Below are positions 35,905 through 47,159 of a stretch of 64,000 nucleotides of DNA, in pieces. The notes below the pieces were generated by a model that worked only from the letters and a program-made list of their open reading frames with translations, was not told the origin of the DNA and ran no database searches. Origin of the DNA: Homalodisca vitripennis (lineage: Eukaryota; Arthropoda; Insecta; Hemiptera; Cicadellidae). The position numbers were made by a program, and so were the translations under genes. Location: positions 1 to 64,000 of the forward strand of contig NW_025777578.1 in NCBI RefSeq assembly GCF_021130785.1. Direction: 5' to 3'. How positions within the stretch are numbered: the stretch's first letter is position 1; each line of letters opens with the position of its first letter.

Positions 35905-37241
35905 CGGGATGGGCCATAAGTCAGTTGTCACTAGCAATCCTTAGACTTTGTTTTTTCCTAGCGTAGTAGTTGTGAACTTGACTAAGTCAAACACTAGCAG
36001 TTTGTGGTTATGTTTGTTTATTGTCAATATCTGAGAAAGTATGAATAGGAAATTAACAACAGAACAGCGTGTGTTTGTTTTGCAAACATAGTGGAAACAT
36101 GATCATAATTATAGTGATGTTTGTGATTTGTTTGTGGAACGTTTTCCAAATATCCAGCCTCCATCTCGACAAGGTATTCGCAAATTAAATTTAAGATTTG
36201 AAGAGACTGGGTCGGTAGCGGAGCTTCCTCTTTCAGGTAGGCCAAGGTCTGTTACTGCAGAAGAGAATCTGAATGTTCTCGCGCAATGTTTTGTGCAATC
36301 ACCGACGAAATCGCAAAGAAAAGCATCAAATGAGTATGGAATAGCAAGAACAAGCCTACGAAGGATACAGGAACAGCTGCATTTGAGACCATATAGGCCT
36401 ACTTTACTCCAAGGCCTAAATGAAGATGATCCGGACAGGCGTGTGGAATTCTGCGAGCTGTACACAATCCGACAAGAAGCCGATCCCAATTTTTACAAAA
36501 GCATTCTTTGGAGCGACGAAGCAACTTTTAAGGTGAATGGCAGAGTGAACAGACACAAATGTGTCTACTGGGATTCTACGAATCCCCATTTGACGATGGA
36601 GACAGAGTTAAACGCTCCTGGCGTGAGTGTATGGGCTGGTATTTTTAGCGGTGGGCTAATCGGGCCTCATTTTTTTGACGGTACTGTCATATCTCTTAAT
36701 TACCTAGATATGCTTCAAGAGGTGTTGTTAGAACTGGAAAATAGTCCACTTTATGGACATCTGCGGCCGGTTAAGGAAAAGTTGATATGGCAACAAGATG
36801 GAGTACCCCCCCATTATGGACTTATTGTGAGAGACTTTCTAAATAATAACTTTAATAAATGGATTGGCAGACGGGGTACTATTGAATGGCCTCCACGGTC
36901 CCCAGATATAACACCGATGGAATTTTCAGTCTGGGGTATAATAAAAATGAGGTTTATTCAGTCAAGATTCGTAATGTTGAGCATTTGAATTTGAAAACTT
37001 ACAGTCCAGGAACATTTGCGACAAAATTTGTAAATCTATGTTAAAAAGATGCAATCTTTGCATAGAACAGCATGGAGACCACTTTGAGCATCTTTTGTAG
37101 GTTCATTGAATACTACATGTTTTCCTGTATTAATAAATTGTATTTGTACTACATAGTAAAATAAATGTATTTGTATTTTCGCTTGTTTGGTATATTATTG
37201 CACCAAATGCATTTTTGACAACTAACTTATGGCCCACCCTG
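35905..37241 (+). mobile_element. Tc1/mariner-superfamily DDE transposon with both ends, 1,337 bp
   Basis: Both ends are present: 35905-35929 and 37217-37241 are 25-bp inverted repeats of the CGGGATGGGCCATAAGTCAG type, matching at 22 of 25 positions. Each is flanked by TA (35903-35904 and 37242-37243), as expected for this superfamily. Between them lies a single transposase gene on the plus strand. Because the ends are intact and divergence is modest, this is among the younger insertions in the window. The terminal-repeat length and TA duplication fit; the subfamily is unresolved. Confidence 0.9.
36041..37100 (+). pseudogene. DDE transposase of the Tc1/mariner superfamily, nearly intact
   Basis: An intact enzyme would bind the terminal repeats and cut and paste the element at TA. 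The start is ATG 36041 (MNRKLTTEQRVFV), followed by an in-frame TAG at 36089; the frame is then open to 36988. An N-terminal helix-turn-helix region contains SGRPRSVTAEENL. Catalytic blocks: LWSDEATFKVNGR (D at 36515), IWQQDGVPPHYG, and SPDITPMEFSVWG (E at 36920). The last two acidic residues are separated by 40 residues, and the last is E where D is usual in LTPLDF-type relatives. A frameshift near 36937 moves coding to NKNEVYSVKIRNVEHL. A second near 37035 precedes GDHFEHLL and the stop at 37098-37100. One stop and two frameshifts: dead, but close to intact. Confidence 0.88.
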
Positions 37242-38820
37242 TAATTTACGGTTAAAAAAGAAACCTGAATTAAAGTCACATAGCTTTTCATGTTAACTCA
37301 ATTAAGATTGAATAGCGTGTTCAGCATTCAAGTTAGAGAACAGTATTATTATTAATAATAATAAGAATTATTATTAATATTAAAGAGAATTAATTATAAT
37401 TTAGACACATTAGTTTAAAATACTCTAAACATTTTACAATAAAACAATTATTAAATATTTTCCTAAAAAATTATAAACAGTTTGCATCATCTTGTGAAAT
37501 ATCATGAAAAAACGTGTTTAAATAATTATTGTACATAGTATTTCCAGCTTTTTCTCAGTTTAATGTTATCTGTTTAAATTTATTTTTATAGTAATTTTAA
37601 GATTCCTTTTATTCATTTTTATACTGTTTTATTAAACACATTGCGTTTTTGAGCGTAAATGTAGCCAATTCTAGTTAACACCTTCTCAAATCGATTGCCG
37701 TGCGTTAGTAAATTCGTATAGATATAGAACGTATTTTATTCCCAAAGTATAATAAACTAAAAGTACCACTCCCGGCTCTGCGTAAACAGTTCCTTTGATA
37801 GTTCAGAACATGGTACGGATTACTACGTGTCGTGTAAAAGGCTGAGGTTGCATGCAAACTATCAAGTACTATACACCATTATATTCTTGATGTGTCACAG
37901 AGAGAGACAGAGATAATCGTATTTTAGTCTGGCTGACAGATATATAGATATTTGTTTAAAACAGGAATGTTTATCACTAGTACTCGGTTTGAGGTTGTAC
38001 TGAAAAGTATATATTTCAAACCGCTATTAAGGCAGGTTGGGCCTGACTTGGTGTGGCTGTAACGTTTACAGGGGGTTGAATGTTTGTGTGTAAGTGAACT
38101 TTAGTAACATCAAGCAATGTATCTCACTGGTCAATACAGACTTTGATAGGATTATAGAACTGACTGTCAATGCAGTTACAGCCCTAAATATTTTTGAACA
38201 ATTCTAAAGCTACTGCCTAATTATTTCAGTACAATCCATGAGACTATGTGATGAAATAGTTGCCTCGTATGAAGGTTGTGCCACAACTCGTATGAATTCC
38301 TTCATCCTCATTGTTGTCATTCCGTAATTTAACTTATACTAAGCAAAAATGTAAACCAAAAACAAATCTTTGTCGATTATTATTCTCTTAAACTGACATG
38401 ATGTATTAAGTAGTAAATTAATTTTATCATCATCAGGATTTGGGCTACTTAAATCAATTACGTACTAGGAATCTTATGTCAATCTTAAATCTCAATTTTG
38501 TTGCATGGATTGCATTAAAACAACTATAAGGTACTATTATTATTTTCTACATTATTTGTAGCTTATTTAAAACACGCCACATCAGTCTAACCAAATGTTT
38601 TGACAATTCTTTTTACAAGCCGGTTGAAATTAACTTCTCTTAAATTGTAAACAGCTAATAATAGTTTGTATTTAGGCTTTGATTTACTAGTTGTGTAACT
38701 GATATGAGCACACTTTGTACTAATTTACCATGTAAAATATATACAAGGCGTTTTCAGTTAACAATTTCAATATTTGTAGACAGCTCATTGTTAATACTTC
38801 AGTGGTAATTACATGAGGAA
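37242..38820. other. Unassigned AT-rich sequence with a body-like patch
   Basis: Mostly featureless. A patch at 37811-37865 (GGTACGGATTACTACGTGTC, GTGTAAAAGGCTGAGGTTGC, ATGCAAAC) matches the E-box end of body modules, so at least that part derives from the composite repeat. Confidence 0.45.
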
Positions 38821-38829
38821 CAGCTCTAT

Positions 38830-39475
38830 CATTATCATACAGAGGCATGGCAATTCAGTTTCTGAAGATCTGGACTTCTTCCACCCCTCAAGCATTTCCA
38901 GCTTCCGCTGCCGTCTCCAGAGCGGAACATTCAATTAATATGTAATATTTTCACTATTTACTCGTTATGATTGTAATTTGGGTACATTTATTATTTTGTT
39001 GTTTAGTTTATTATGTCTAGGTTAAAGTGTTTCTGTTTTTAGGTATTGCATTGTAGAGTTTAATTTATTGTTATTTATTACTATTTATTATTGTTGTTGT
39101 TGTTATTCTTGTTATTGTTCTAGTAGTAGTAGTTGTTGTTGTTATGCGCATTATCTATTCAATATTGATTATTGTTGGTTGTTTAGTTACGTATGTAAGT
39201 ATATACATGTACATGTTGTATTCATTTATTATCTATATATCATGGGTATATCCATCTATATATTATTATTTATATTTATATATTATTATCTATTATTATT
39301 ATTATTTGGTTATATATATGTGTATGTAAGTATGGATACTGGAGCATTTATTATTTATTATCTGATATTGTTTTAGGCATGTAAACAGTATTGTAATACT
39401 ATATAGTATTGTTGTGCACCACACTTTGTAAGCACTGTAAAAAATGGCAATGCCGTTAAATAAATAAATAAATAA
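38830..39475 (+). mobile_element. LINE 3' end: ORF2 C-terminal relic, 3' UTR and (AAAT)n tail
   Basis: At 38850-38937 a frame reads GNSVSEDLDFFHPSSISSF then RCRLQ, resembling the usual LINE C-terminal W-N-S-L-P...S-S-F-R-R-L block. A long TTG/TTA-rich 3' UTR follows, ending in GGCAATGCCGTTAAATAAAT and a tail of AAAT units at 39458-39475. The 102-codon frame at 39068-39376 is low-complexity UTR, not protein. Only the 3' end of the element is present. Confidence 0.6.
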
Positions 39476-41484
39476 GTGGTTTGGTTCAATAAAGTCTTGA
39501 ATCAAATTATTATATTATAATAACTAACCAATTCATAGTTTTGATTTCTTGTGTCGAAGTATTTACAGATAGTAAAACCAGTTTTTATTTTCCTGTTTTG
39601 AAATGATATTTTGAATCCTAATTTGAATTTAAGTATAGGATTTAATTTCTTTTAGTATATTTATATAATATATTTAGGGCCATACAATCATTTATGCCAC
39701 AAAAGTAATAACTTATATTTTATGAGAACATAGTATAATTCAAAGTGATAAACCACTTTTAAATGTTCATATACACTGACGTAAGAGTGTAAAAGATAAT
39801 CCTTATTGAAACGGAACCTTCAACGAAACTTTATTGAATAAGGTTTATACTTACCAATGCACTGAATATTTCAAAACCATATTGAGGAACAATCTTCATG
39901 ACTTTGTTGATATATAAGAAAAAATCATAGATCTTCCTGCATACTCTTCAACTTCAAGACCCTAAAACATTACTTTTTCAACTTAGTATAACTGACTTTT
40001 TCAAAAGTAGATAAACTGACTTGAATATCTTCCAGTGACCATTATATATATTTTAGAAGGGTCTATTATTGAATTGAAAAAAAGTATTTATGAGTATCAG
40101 TTTTTTTATAAAAATAATGTCATGCATAGCCATGAGTAATGACATGTTTGATGAAGCTAGTTGACATATAAAACTTCCACAATATGAAATACTCTGTGTT
40201 TGAATTGATCAGAATCTTAGATAAAATTCTTTAGCTAAGGATTTTGTTTTCTACAAAATTGTGTGTGGTATGAGTATTAGTCAATTTATTATTATTTTTG
40301 TCTAAATGCACATGGAAGTTTCTGGATGTAATACATTTTCTGCACTGTTCCTTTTATATTGGATATAATTAAAATATCGTTTCAGGTCTTTTAATAATGT
40401 ATACAAAACTATTGAGTACAAACGAACAATGTTCATCCATTGAAAACATAATATTAAAAATTTTAAAACACTACATAGGTTTTATAGCTTTTATGGATTT
40501 TTAGATCTAAAAAAGTTCTACTATGTTATTTATTTATGTTTGGAATGTAAAATTTATTATGGAAATATATTAGTTTTATTATAAATTTTTTAAAGCAATA
40601 CCTACAAAATTTTATATAAATGACTTCACTATAATTTGTGAAGGACCTTTTTATTTATATTTAAAAATTAATCTGAAAATCAAGAGTAGCTAAATACTTT
40701 AAATTTATAATATCTTAAAGCTTATTTTCTTAATTAAAGTGGTTTGTCAGTAAAAAGAGATTATATATGTGGCCTTAAGTCCTGTGCGGATTTGGTCAAA
40801 GGCCATTTAAAGCCAAAAATGAAGTATACAACGGCTGCTTTATATCAATGTAATATGGTTATACTTATAATACGCAATACCAAATCTATATTTAAATATG
40901 AGTCATAGTTTATCTTTTAACGTTCGAAAAGTATAAAATGTCAATTCCTTAACTTTCTTCATATAATGAATTAATAATCAGTTTAATTACAGGAGAGTAA
41001 TCAATGTCAACTATGCAATAAGTATGAAAAGCAAGTAAAGCTAGTACGACAACCCTACTGGTGTTCATGCATTGGTTTAAGAATTGCAAACTTCTTATAA
41101 AAAAGGTTTTAGACAACATTTAATTACTCGTATACAAAAGTTAATAATTATAGACAAACCACCGCAAATTGTTTGAAAATAAAATGAAACGATATCTAAT
41201 CCTCAAACCTCGCCTAATTTTAAAATTTGTGATTGTTTATTTAATAACTTATCAATGTAGTAAATTTTTTAACCTAAATAACTGTATAATTTAATTTTAA
41301 ATGCACTGTAATGTAGAGTACTTGAATTAGAACATCAAAGCGAAAACTTTGATCAAACCTACGCAGTATATTTTAGTTTCAGACATAATAATAAGCAATA
41401 AGATGATATATAGAGTAGTGTGACTGGATACTGGATCTAAACTATTATAATTTATCACGTACACGGTAATATAAGACGGGCAAC
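39476..41484. other. Unassigned AT-rich sequence, about 2 kb
   Basis: No coding frame or recognisable element. The part from 41400 begins to resemble the approach to head modules (TTTGTCTCTATAGTACGAGT at about 41493). Confidence 0.4.
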
Positions 41485-42650
41485 GGAAGATGTTTGTCTC
41501 TATAGTACGAGTATATGTGTAAGGGTAATCTGATAACAAGAAGCGGTATAATGATAGTGGTAGTCGTCACTCGAGTGAAGGTATCAAGAGAAAAAAAGTA
41601 AACTGGTGAAACATTCACAACAGAGTACATATTGATATTATTTTAATATCCATGGAGACAGCAAAGTAGATGTATTTTAAAGTTTTCAAACAAATCAAAA
41701 GTGTTGTTTACAAAATTTGCTGAACTCACACTGCATTGGGTTAGAAAAGCACGTCCAGGAACAAGTGTGAAGACAATTCTTGATAAGGCAAGGACGTTTT
41801 CATACCTCAAATCGTTTAACACGCAGGATGTCAGGAAATCACCACCAGGAGTAAGAAGGCAAAGACCAGGATCAAGACAAGGACTTATAGATGAGTTACT
41901 TCTCATCTTGGCTTCTCATAATTATTTGTAAATTATACTCTCTACCCTTACTACTAATCTTAGACAAATCAGCTTACATGGAAGTTTTATCGATTAATAA
42001 TCCCGGCAAAGACGGTAAAACGGTTAAATTGTAAAAATAACCCGTTTTCAAATAACAGGATTTTAATCTTTTATGGATTGTACAATGCATTTATTTATTC
42101 CTTGAAGATTAAAATAATCAAATATTAAAGTTAGTCTGCCTTGTGGACAAATATAAAAAAACTAATAACTTGTAAAAGTAGTAGGTGCTTTTAATCCTTT
42201 CAGTACTCTAAGTGTACAGTAGGAATCAGTTAACATTGTCTTTATCCAAAGATTTAAAATCATTTAAGAAATATGTAAAAAATGTAAACTAGTGAATGCT
42301 GGTTGACGTAGGATTACAGTTCGTAAGTTAATTACGTTTAGTTGTGTAAACTCAATAATTATGAAAACGGTATTGTGCATATTTGAAGATAAATATGGTC
42401 TGTATCTTTTGATGCATTCAATTAGTTGCTGAGGTTACATTAGAGATCATCCATTTCACAAGAGAAACGAAATGAAGTGATACTATAATATACACAAATT
42501 ATTAGATTACATTTTCATATTTAAATATTAATTGTTTACTGCAAATAATAATTTTTGGTCTAATAACTGTTTCATGGCAAAATATAATAAACCGTTCTGG
42601 AGACAATTGCAGAGCGTATTTTACATTATGATAATTAAGTAGCTTTGTTT
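41485..42650 (+). repeat. Composite repeat, H-T-M-B unit (best-preserved head)
   Basis: In order: CTATAGTACGAGTATATGTG, GATAGTGGTAGTCGTCACTC, TTTTAATATCCATGGAGACA, AATCAAAAGTGTTGTTTACA, AAGCACGTCCAGGAACAAG, AACACGCAGGATGTCAGGAA, CAGGATCAAGACAAGGACTT and GATGAGTTACTT. Then come the M line (CTTTCAGTACTCTAAGTGTA), GATCATCCATTTCACAAGAG, and CTGTTTCATGGCAAAATATA. It aligns over about 1 kb with 18170-19250. The 76-codon frame at 41701-41931 covers the head but is broken in the 18-kb copy, so I do not call it a gene. Confidence 0.82.
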
Positions 42651-42989
42651 AGTTTTTTGTTTTTGTGACTACAGTGAATCTTTGTTTAGATAAGTTACTA
42701 AGAATAACTGATAAATCTCCATAAAAAGTAATGTTTATTGTCATAAATCTATATAAACAATTTACAATAATTTAAAAAGTCCTACTATATTCACGGTGAA
42801 ATGTAACCTAATCAGATACAATACAAGATAATATGTATTCTGTGTAATATATAGGTGAAATTAAATATGTTTTCTAATAGTCTTGTAAAATATATACACC
42901 TACATATTATAGGATGGAAATTATAACATGGTTTTACAAACTGAGCTTTTAAAAACAAAGTAGTATAATCTATCATTTCAGCTTACAAG

Positions 42990-43195
42990 TAGACGTTGAA
43001 ACGTTAGCAGATCTGAGATAGCGTAGGTTCGAGTCCTGCCTTTGACCGTTGCACTTATTATCAAAACTAAATACATTGTACTATATAAACTCTCCCACTT
43101 ACTACCTTTAATATTATCCTCGCACAAGCCAGTGGCCAACGAGGACGGGCAGAATAAGGCTTAAAGGGGACTGGCTTATCCGTAAAAAAAGGAAA
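42990..43195 (+). repeat. tRNA-derived SINE-like relic
   Basis: GGTTCGAGTCC at 43026-43036 fits an RNA polymerase III B box. It sits in CAGATCTGAGATAGCGTA followed by TGCCTTTGACCG, as in arthropod tRNA-derived SINE heads. A clear A box and a tRNA fold are missing. A GC-richer part with GCACAAGCCAGTGGCCAACG (about 43123) may be its body. It lies inside composite-repeat sequence. Confidence 0.45.
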
Positions 43196-43239
43196 ACATA
43201 TACACATAATGAAAAGCTGATGTTTTATCATTTTATCAG

Positions 43240-43960
43240 TTTACATCATAGTTTTAGCGAATATTTACAGCACAAAACACTAGAATAGTTCTTTTGTAGT
43301 TCTAGTAGAAGTACAAATCAATTATATTTAAGAAAATACATTGCTGTGTATTGTTTAAAAACTGCTAATCTATGTTTGGTGCTGTGTATAATCCTCTCAG
43401 TACCCAAAAGAGTCCAGGGAGAATATGGTTACATTAATCCGTTTCATACTAACAACAAAATATATTGGAGTTTTTACGTAGTTTTATCAAAAATAGATAT
43501 ATCTGTTTATGAGAAACATTTTCTAACTTGTGTTTTACGGCAATCTTTCGAGCATTTATAGTCAGCAAGATAATCGTACTTAGTTGAAAATAATCTATGC
43601 TTTTCGTTTAATATAAAAAAAACTGTAACTAATTTTATTTATAATAATATAATAATTTAAAAATCAATGCCAAACATTGTGTCATAAATATGTTCTAAGA
43701 GTTTTAACTCATTGTATTAGTCACTTAAATTCACGCTAGATCTCTCTTTCACAGTACAAGAGGTAATAACGGGTAAATATACAGTATTAGGAATGCCTGA
43801 TTAGATTATAATACATTTAAATATTAAAATTCATCTTTGTAACTGATATTATTGAAAGTTCTGTTTCATGATAAAATATAATATATCGTTTTGGAGAATA
43901 ATGTGTCAGCTAAACTTCTATATCTACTGTGCACCCTGCCGGAGTGTACCATTGCCTGAA
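43240..43960 (+). repeat. Composite repeat, T module then B module
   Basis: T: TTTACATCATAGTTTTAGCG, AACACTAGAATAGTTC, CCTCTCAGTACCCAAAAGAG (compare 22225 and 63100). B: TATGTTCTAAGAGTTTTAAC, AGATCTCTCTTTCACAGTAC and GTTTTGGAGAATAATGTGTC. The frame at 43346-43561 is not conserved between copies. Confidence 0.7.
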
Positions 43961-43974
43961 TAACCCTAGCACAC

Positions 43975-44590
43975 ATCTTCGATAGAAATGTGAGTTATAC
44001 AACTTCATCAGAACATATTTAAATCCAGAATCCAAAAGGCAGGGCTTCCAGTGACACACAGATTCCTCTCACAAACACAAAAAATGCATATGAGAAAGTC
44101 TCGTATCAAAACAATGCTGTTTGTCTTGTTTGACGTTCGAGGAATCGTCCATTTTGTATTTGTACCGTAAGGAAAAGCTGTAAACGCAGCCTTTTATCTG
44201 GAGGTGCTTGAGACTGAAACGCTGGATCACCCGCGCCTGGCCTGTTATTAGTTATCTTCAAGCTCCACCACAGCAATATCTCCAGAAACACGTCATTCGT
44301 CGTTACCATCTACCCTACCTAGAACAAGACCCCCATCGTGGCCCAGCCTCCTTACAGCCCTGTCATATCTCTATGTCATATTTTTGTTTCGTTTACCGAA
44401 GAGAGAGCTGAGAGGAAAGCACAGGGAATCGATGGGAAACACCTGAGCTGAAGTTATATGGCTCGTGAGATGCATTCCAGTCGAGGAGTTCCAGGGTGCT
44501 TTCCAAGCGTGGCAGAATTGTCTATGCAGGAGTGTTGATGTAGGAGTAGACTATCTTGAAGTATTTTCACTATTTCTGTCAAGCGAATGA
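43975..44590 (+). mobile_element. Old mariner-like transposase relic (plus strand)
   Basis: Conceptual reading in shifting frames gives PESKRQGFQ and DSSHKHKK (about 44025-44080), KSRIKTMLF-LFDVRGIVHF and NAAFYLEVLE (44095-44215), an eroded HPPYSPDLAP-type region, then KRELRGKH (about 44405) and IPVEEFQGAFQAWQN (about 44472-44518) near the C terminus. These blocks, in this order, are typical of mariner transposases. Several stops and shifts are present, and no terminal repeat was found. It is a different lineage from, and much older than, the 26-kb copy. Confidence 0.7.
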
Positions 44591-45395
44591 ATAAATTAAT
44601 ATTTTCCTGAAAATGGTCATCATTTTCATAATGCACCCAGTATCTTCATGTCTCATCAGGTGCACAACTGAGCGCTCAATGATGTTGACTGACACAATCT
44701 AAAAGCAGAATGGAGCACCTAGTCTTTCATAACACAGATATGGTGGGAAGAGCTGATTCATTGTGTATGTTGAGTTTAGTTCCAGTTTACCTTCCTCTTA
44801 ATGCACCGTTTAAAACCTGATGCTGTTGCAAATGTATTAAAACTCGAATCATGTTCGTCTAAAGGGATCCAAAAATAATCGGCGACGGAAACGAAAAAAG
44901 TTAAATAGGAACCCCGCATCGTTTTGACACGATCACAACATTGACTGCCTTCCTCACTCAATGATCCCTTCTCACCTTACCTGTGTAATGTTTGGAAGAT
45001 TTTCTTGCACGTAAGAATTGCTTGTGTGGAGGACGGTTTATTTAATTTGCTGCACGTAATATAAAGGTAAACTGGAGCTAGACTCAAAACTCAGAGAATC
45101 AACTGTTCCAACAATAGCTGCGTTACTGTGTTTGATATTAGTTCATGGCAATCGAAAGAATTTGGCTGAGCGTTAGGAAATATTTTTTGTTCTTAAATGC
45201 AGCCATGATAAAATCGACAAAACGGTGAATGAATAAACATGTCAACAAACTGTCTACGAACTATCATATGTGATTTTAATAACAATTTTATTTATAGAGT
45301 GAAAATAAATTATAATTTATTGTGGTGAATGTTCAAAGTTATTGGTAATGTATGACTTATTACACATTCGTTGTAGTACCTTCGCTTGTTTACCA
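44591..45395. other. Unassigned sequence with a GC-richer part at about 44640-45050
   Basis: 44640-45050 is less AT-rich and has a 61-codon minus frame (44776-44961) without a motif I recognise. It could be part of the preceding insertion or an independent relic. Confidence 0.3.
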
Positions 45396-45399
45396 GATA

Positions 45400-46150
45400 T
45401 TTAGTTAATTAAAAAGTTGCAAACTAAACGAGTGTATTTATAAATGTATACAGAGACTTTTTTAGGTTTTAGAGAAACACAATAATTTGATTCGTTAGTG
45501 CTTATTAAGGTCTATTTTAAAATAATCTATTTTTAATTCCAACACTATGAAAGGTAAGTTTGGCTTTTTAGACGCTGGAATAAAACTATTTGGTTACAAA
45601 ATCACTTTAATACATTAAATTTAAAACTAAAATGTTAAAAATAAGTAGAAAACTACAAAATTTAATGGTATATAAAATTAAAAGTTATTAGACGTAACGA
45701 TATATGATATATATCCAATTACCATTCGACAGATGAGCTGTTGCTCGCACGTTTAAGATTTTATACGGTTGAGCTGATGTCCGCAATATCTTAAGGATTG
45801 CTTTACCTTCATAAAATTGTTGAACTGCGGGCAAAACTTTACGATTGTAGCAATTAAAGATTATTTGGAGGGCAGGAATTTATTTGAATATTCATGTAAT
45901 ATAAACTAGGATTAATTGCGATTGTATAAGTTTACTTGAGCAAAACTTCATAAGAAGAAATTACAAGAACTAGTTGTTGTAGCAGTACACATTTCTAATT
46001 AAATAGAGCCATGCTAATTGAAAATGTAGTAGGTACTTGTAACGTGTTCCATGAGAATTTTGAAAATAATTGATACAATAAAACTCCACTTACGATGGTC
46101 TAGACAGACCATTCAACTTGCAATGTATAAACACATAACCTGAGTACACG
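45400..46150 (+). repeat. Composite repeat, module D (copy 1)
   Basis: Aligns with 53590-54260: TATTAAGGTCTATTTTAAAA, TTATTAGACGTAACGA, TATACGGTTGAGCTGATGT, TTGCTTTACCTTCATAAAAT, GTAGCAATTAAAGATTATTT, TAACGTGTTCCATGAG, GATGGTCTAGACAG and AACACATAACCTGAG, in order and on the same strand. In both places it precedes a head module. Confidence 0.8.
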
Positions 46151-46379
46151 TGAAATCGATAAATGGTGTTTTGTATGTTGCAAATTCGTACGGAAATTAA
46201 CAAGTTTTCTTTATTAGAAATTACTTGAGTCATGTCATACCATATTCGTGAAATATCCGGAGGTTTTGATACGTAAATTAACAACAGGGTAAAAGAGATA
46301 TCGAACACTGTAAATTCTATACCACACACCTTAACATAATACGGACAACAAATCTTTAGAAGTATGTTTTAATCCACGT

Positions 46380-46840
46380 TATTCTCTACAGAATATACGT
46401 ATTAATAATCAGATAATAAGAGTTGGTAACAAGTTGTTGTATGTTGGTCGGATGAACTTTTGTAAAACACGAGACCTAAATATATTTATATTAATATAGA
46501 AATAAAAATAAATGAAACAGATGAAACATGTCTAACATTAATGTGTATTAAAATTATAGATTTCTGTAGAAACCACAAGAAAAAGTTTTGAGATTTCTCT
46601 AAAACTTTGTTATACAGTTCAGATTTTTTGTTCAAAAGTAGTTCAACTCGCAGTAAGTAGGAGAACCATCACCAGGAACAGGATGAGGTGCCCAGCATGA
46701 GTTACAAGGATGAGTTATTTACTTTTATCATTTAGAAATCACAATATCCACTCTCACAATCTCTCGTTACACAAAGCAGTTTATATCATATTTGTAGCGA
46801 GTATTATTCACAGCAGAAACACTGGAACAGTTCATATGTG
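46380..46840 (+). repeat. Composite repeat, head module H and T start
   Basis: AATGAAACAGATGAAACATG, ATTTCTGTAGAAACCACAAG, AACTCGCAGTAAGTAGGAGA, ACCATCACCAGGAACAGGAT, GAGTTACAAGGATGAGTTAT and TCTCTCGTTACACAAAGCAG. Another head follows only about 0.8 kb downstream. Confidence 0.75.
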
Positions 46841-47159
46841 AAGATAACGTGCTAACAAAGTATACGTGTCATCATTTAATATATATAATTACATTTTAAA
46901 TTATTTTAGATTCCATTCTTTTTTCTGTGCTATATTTATACTAATTAACAAATTCCCTTTGTTATTTTTGTGTAGAAGCCGCTAAACTTTGGTTTTAGGC
47001 TATTTTTATCATTCTGTACACTAATCGTACAGGGGAAAACAGTTTTTTTTTTTTTTTCAAGTAATTGAATCTTATATGCACTTTTATCTACTATCATGTA
47101 CACTATAAACTAAGACAGAAATCAAATTTAAGTTATATTTTAAACACATATTTATCTTT

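Noticed and set aside
36109..36489. 126-codon minus-strand frame
   Set aside because: It lies antisense to the DDE transposase, whose plus-strand motifs are clear.
37320..37385. Possible MITE or hairpin from the ATTATTATTAATAATAATA region
   Set aside because: Simple AT-rich repeat forms a hairpin by composition; no flanking duplication or defined ends.
39068..39376. 102-codon plus-strand frame rich in Y, I, C and S
   Set aside because: It lies in a TTG/TTA low-complexity stretch of a LINE 3' UTR. Its composition follows the repeats and no protein motif is present.
41701..41931. Head-module frame as a short conserved protein
   Set aside because: Other heads (18.2, 33.4, 47.2, 55.5 kb) have stops or shifts in the corresponding frame, so conservation is at the nucleotide level only.
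43026..43036. A tRNA gene at the B-box sequence
   Set aside because: There is no A box at the right distance, no anticodon arm and no acceptor stem pairing. A SINE relic is the better reading.
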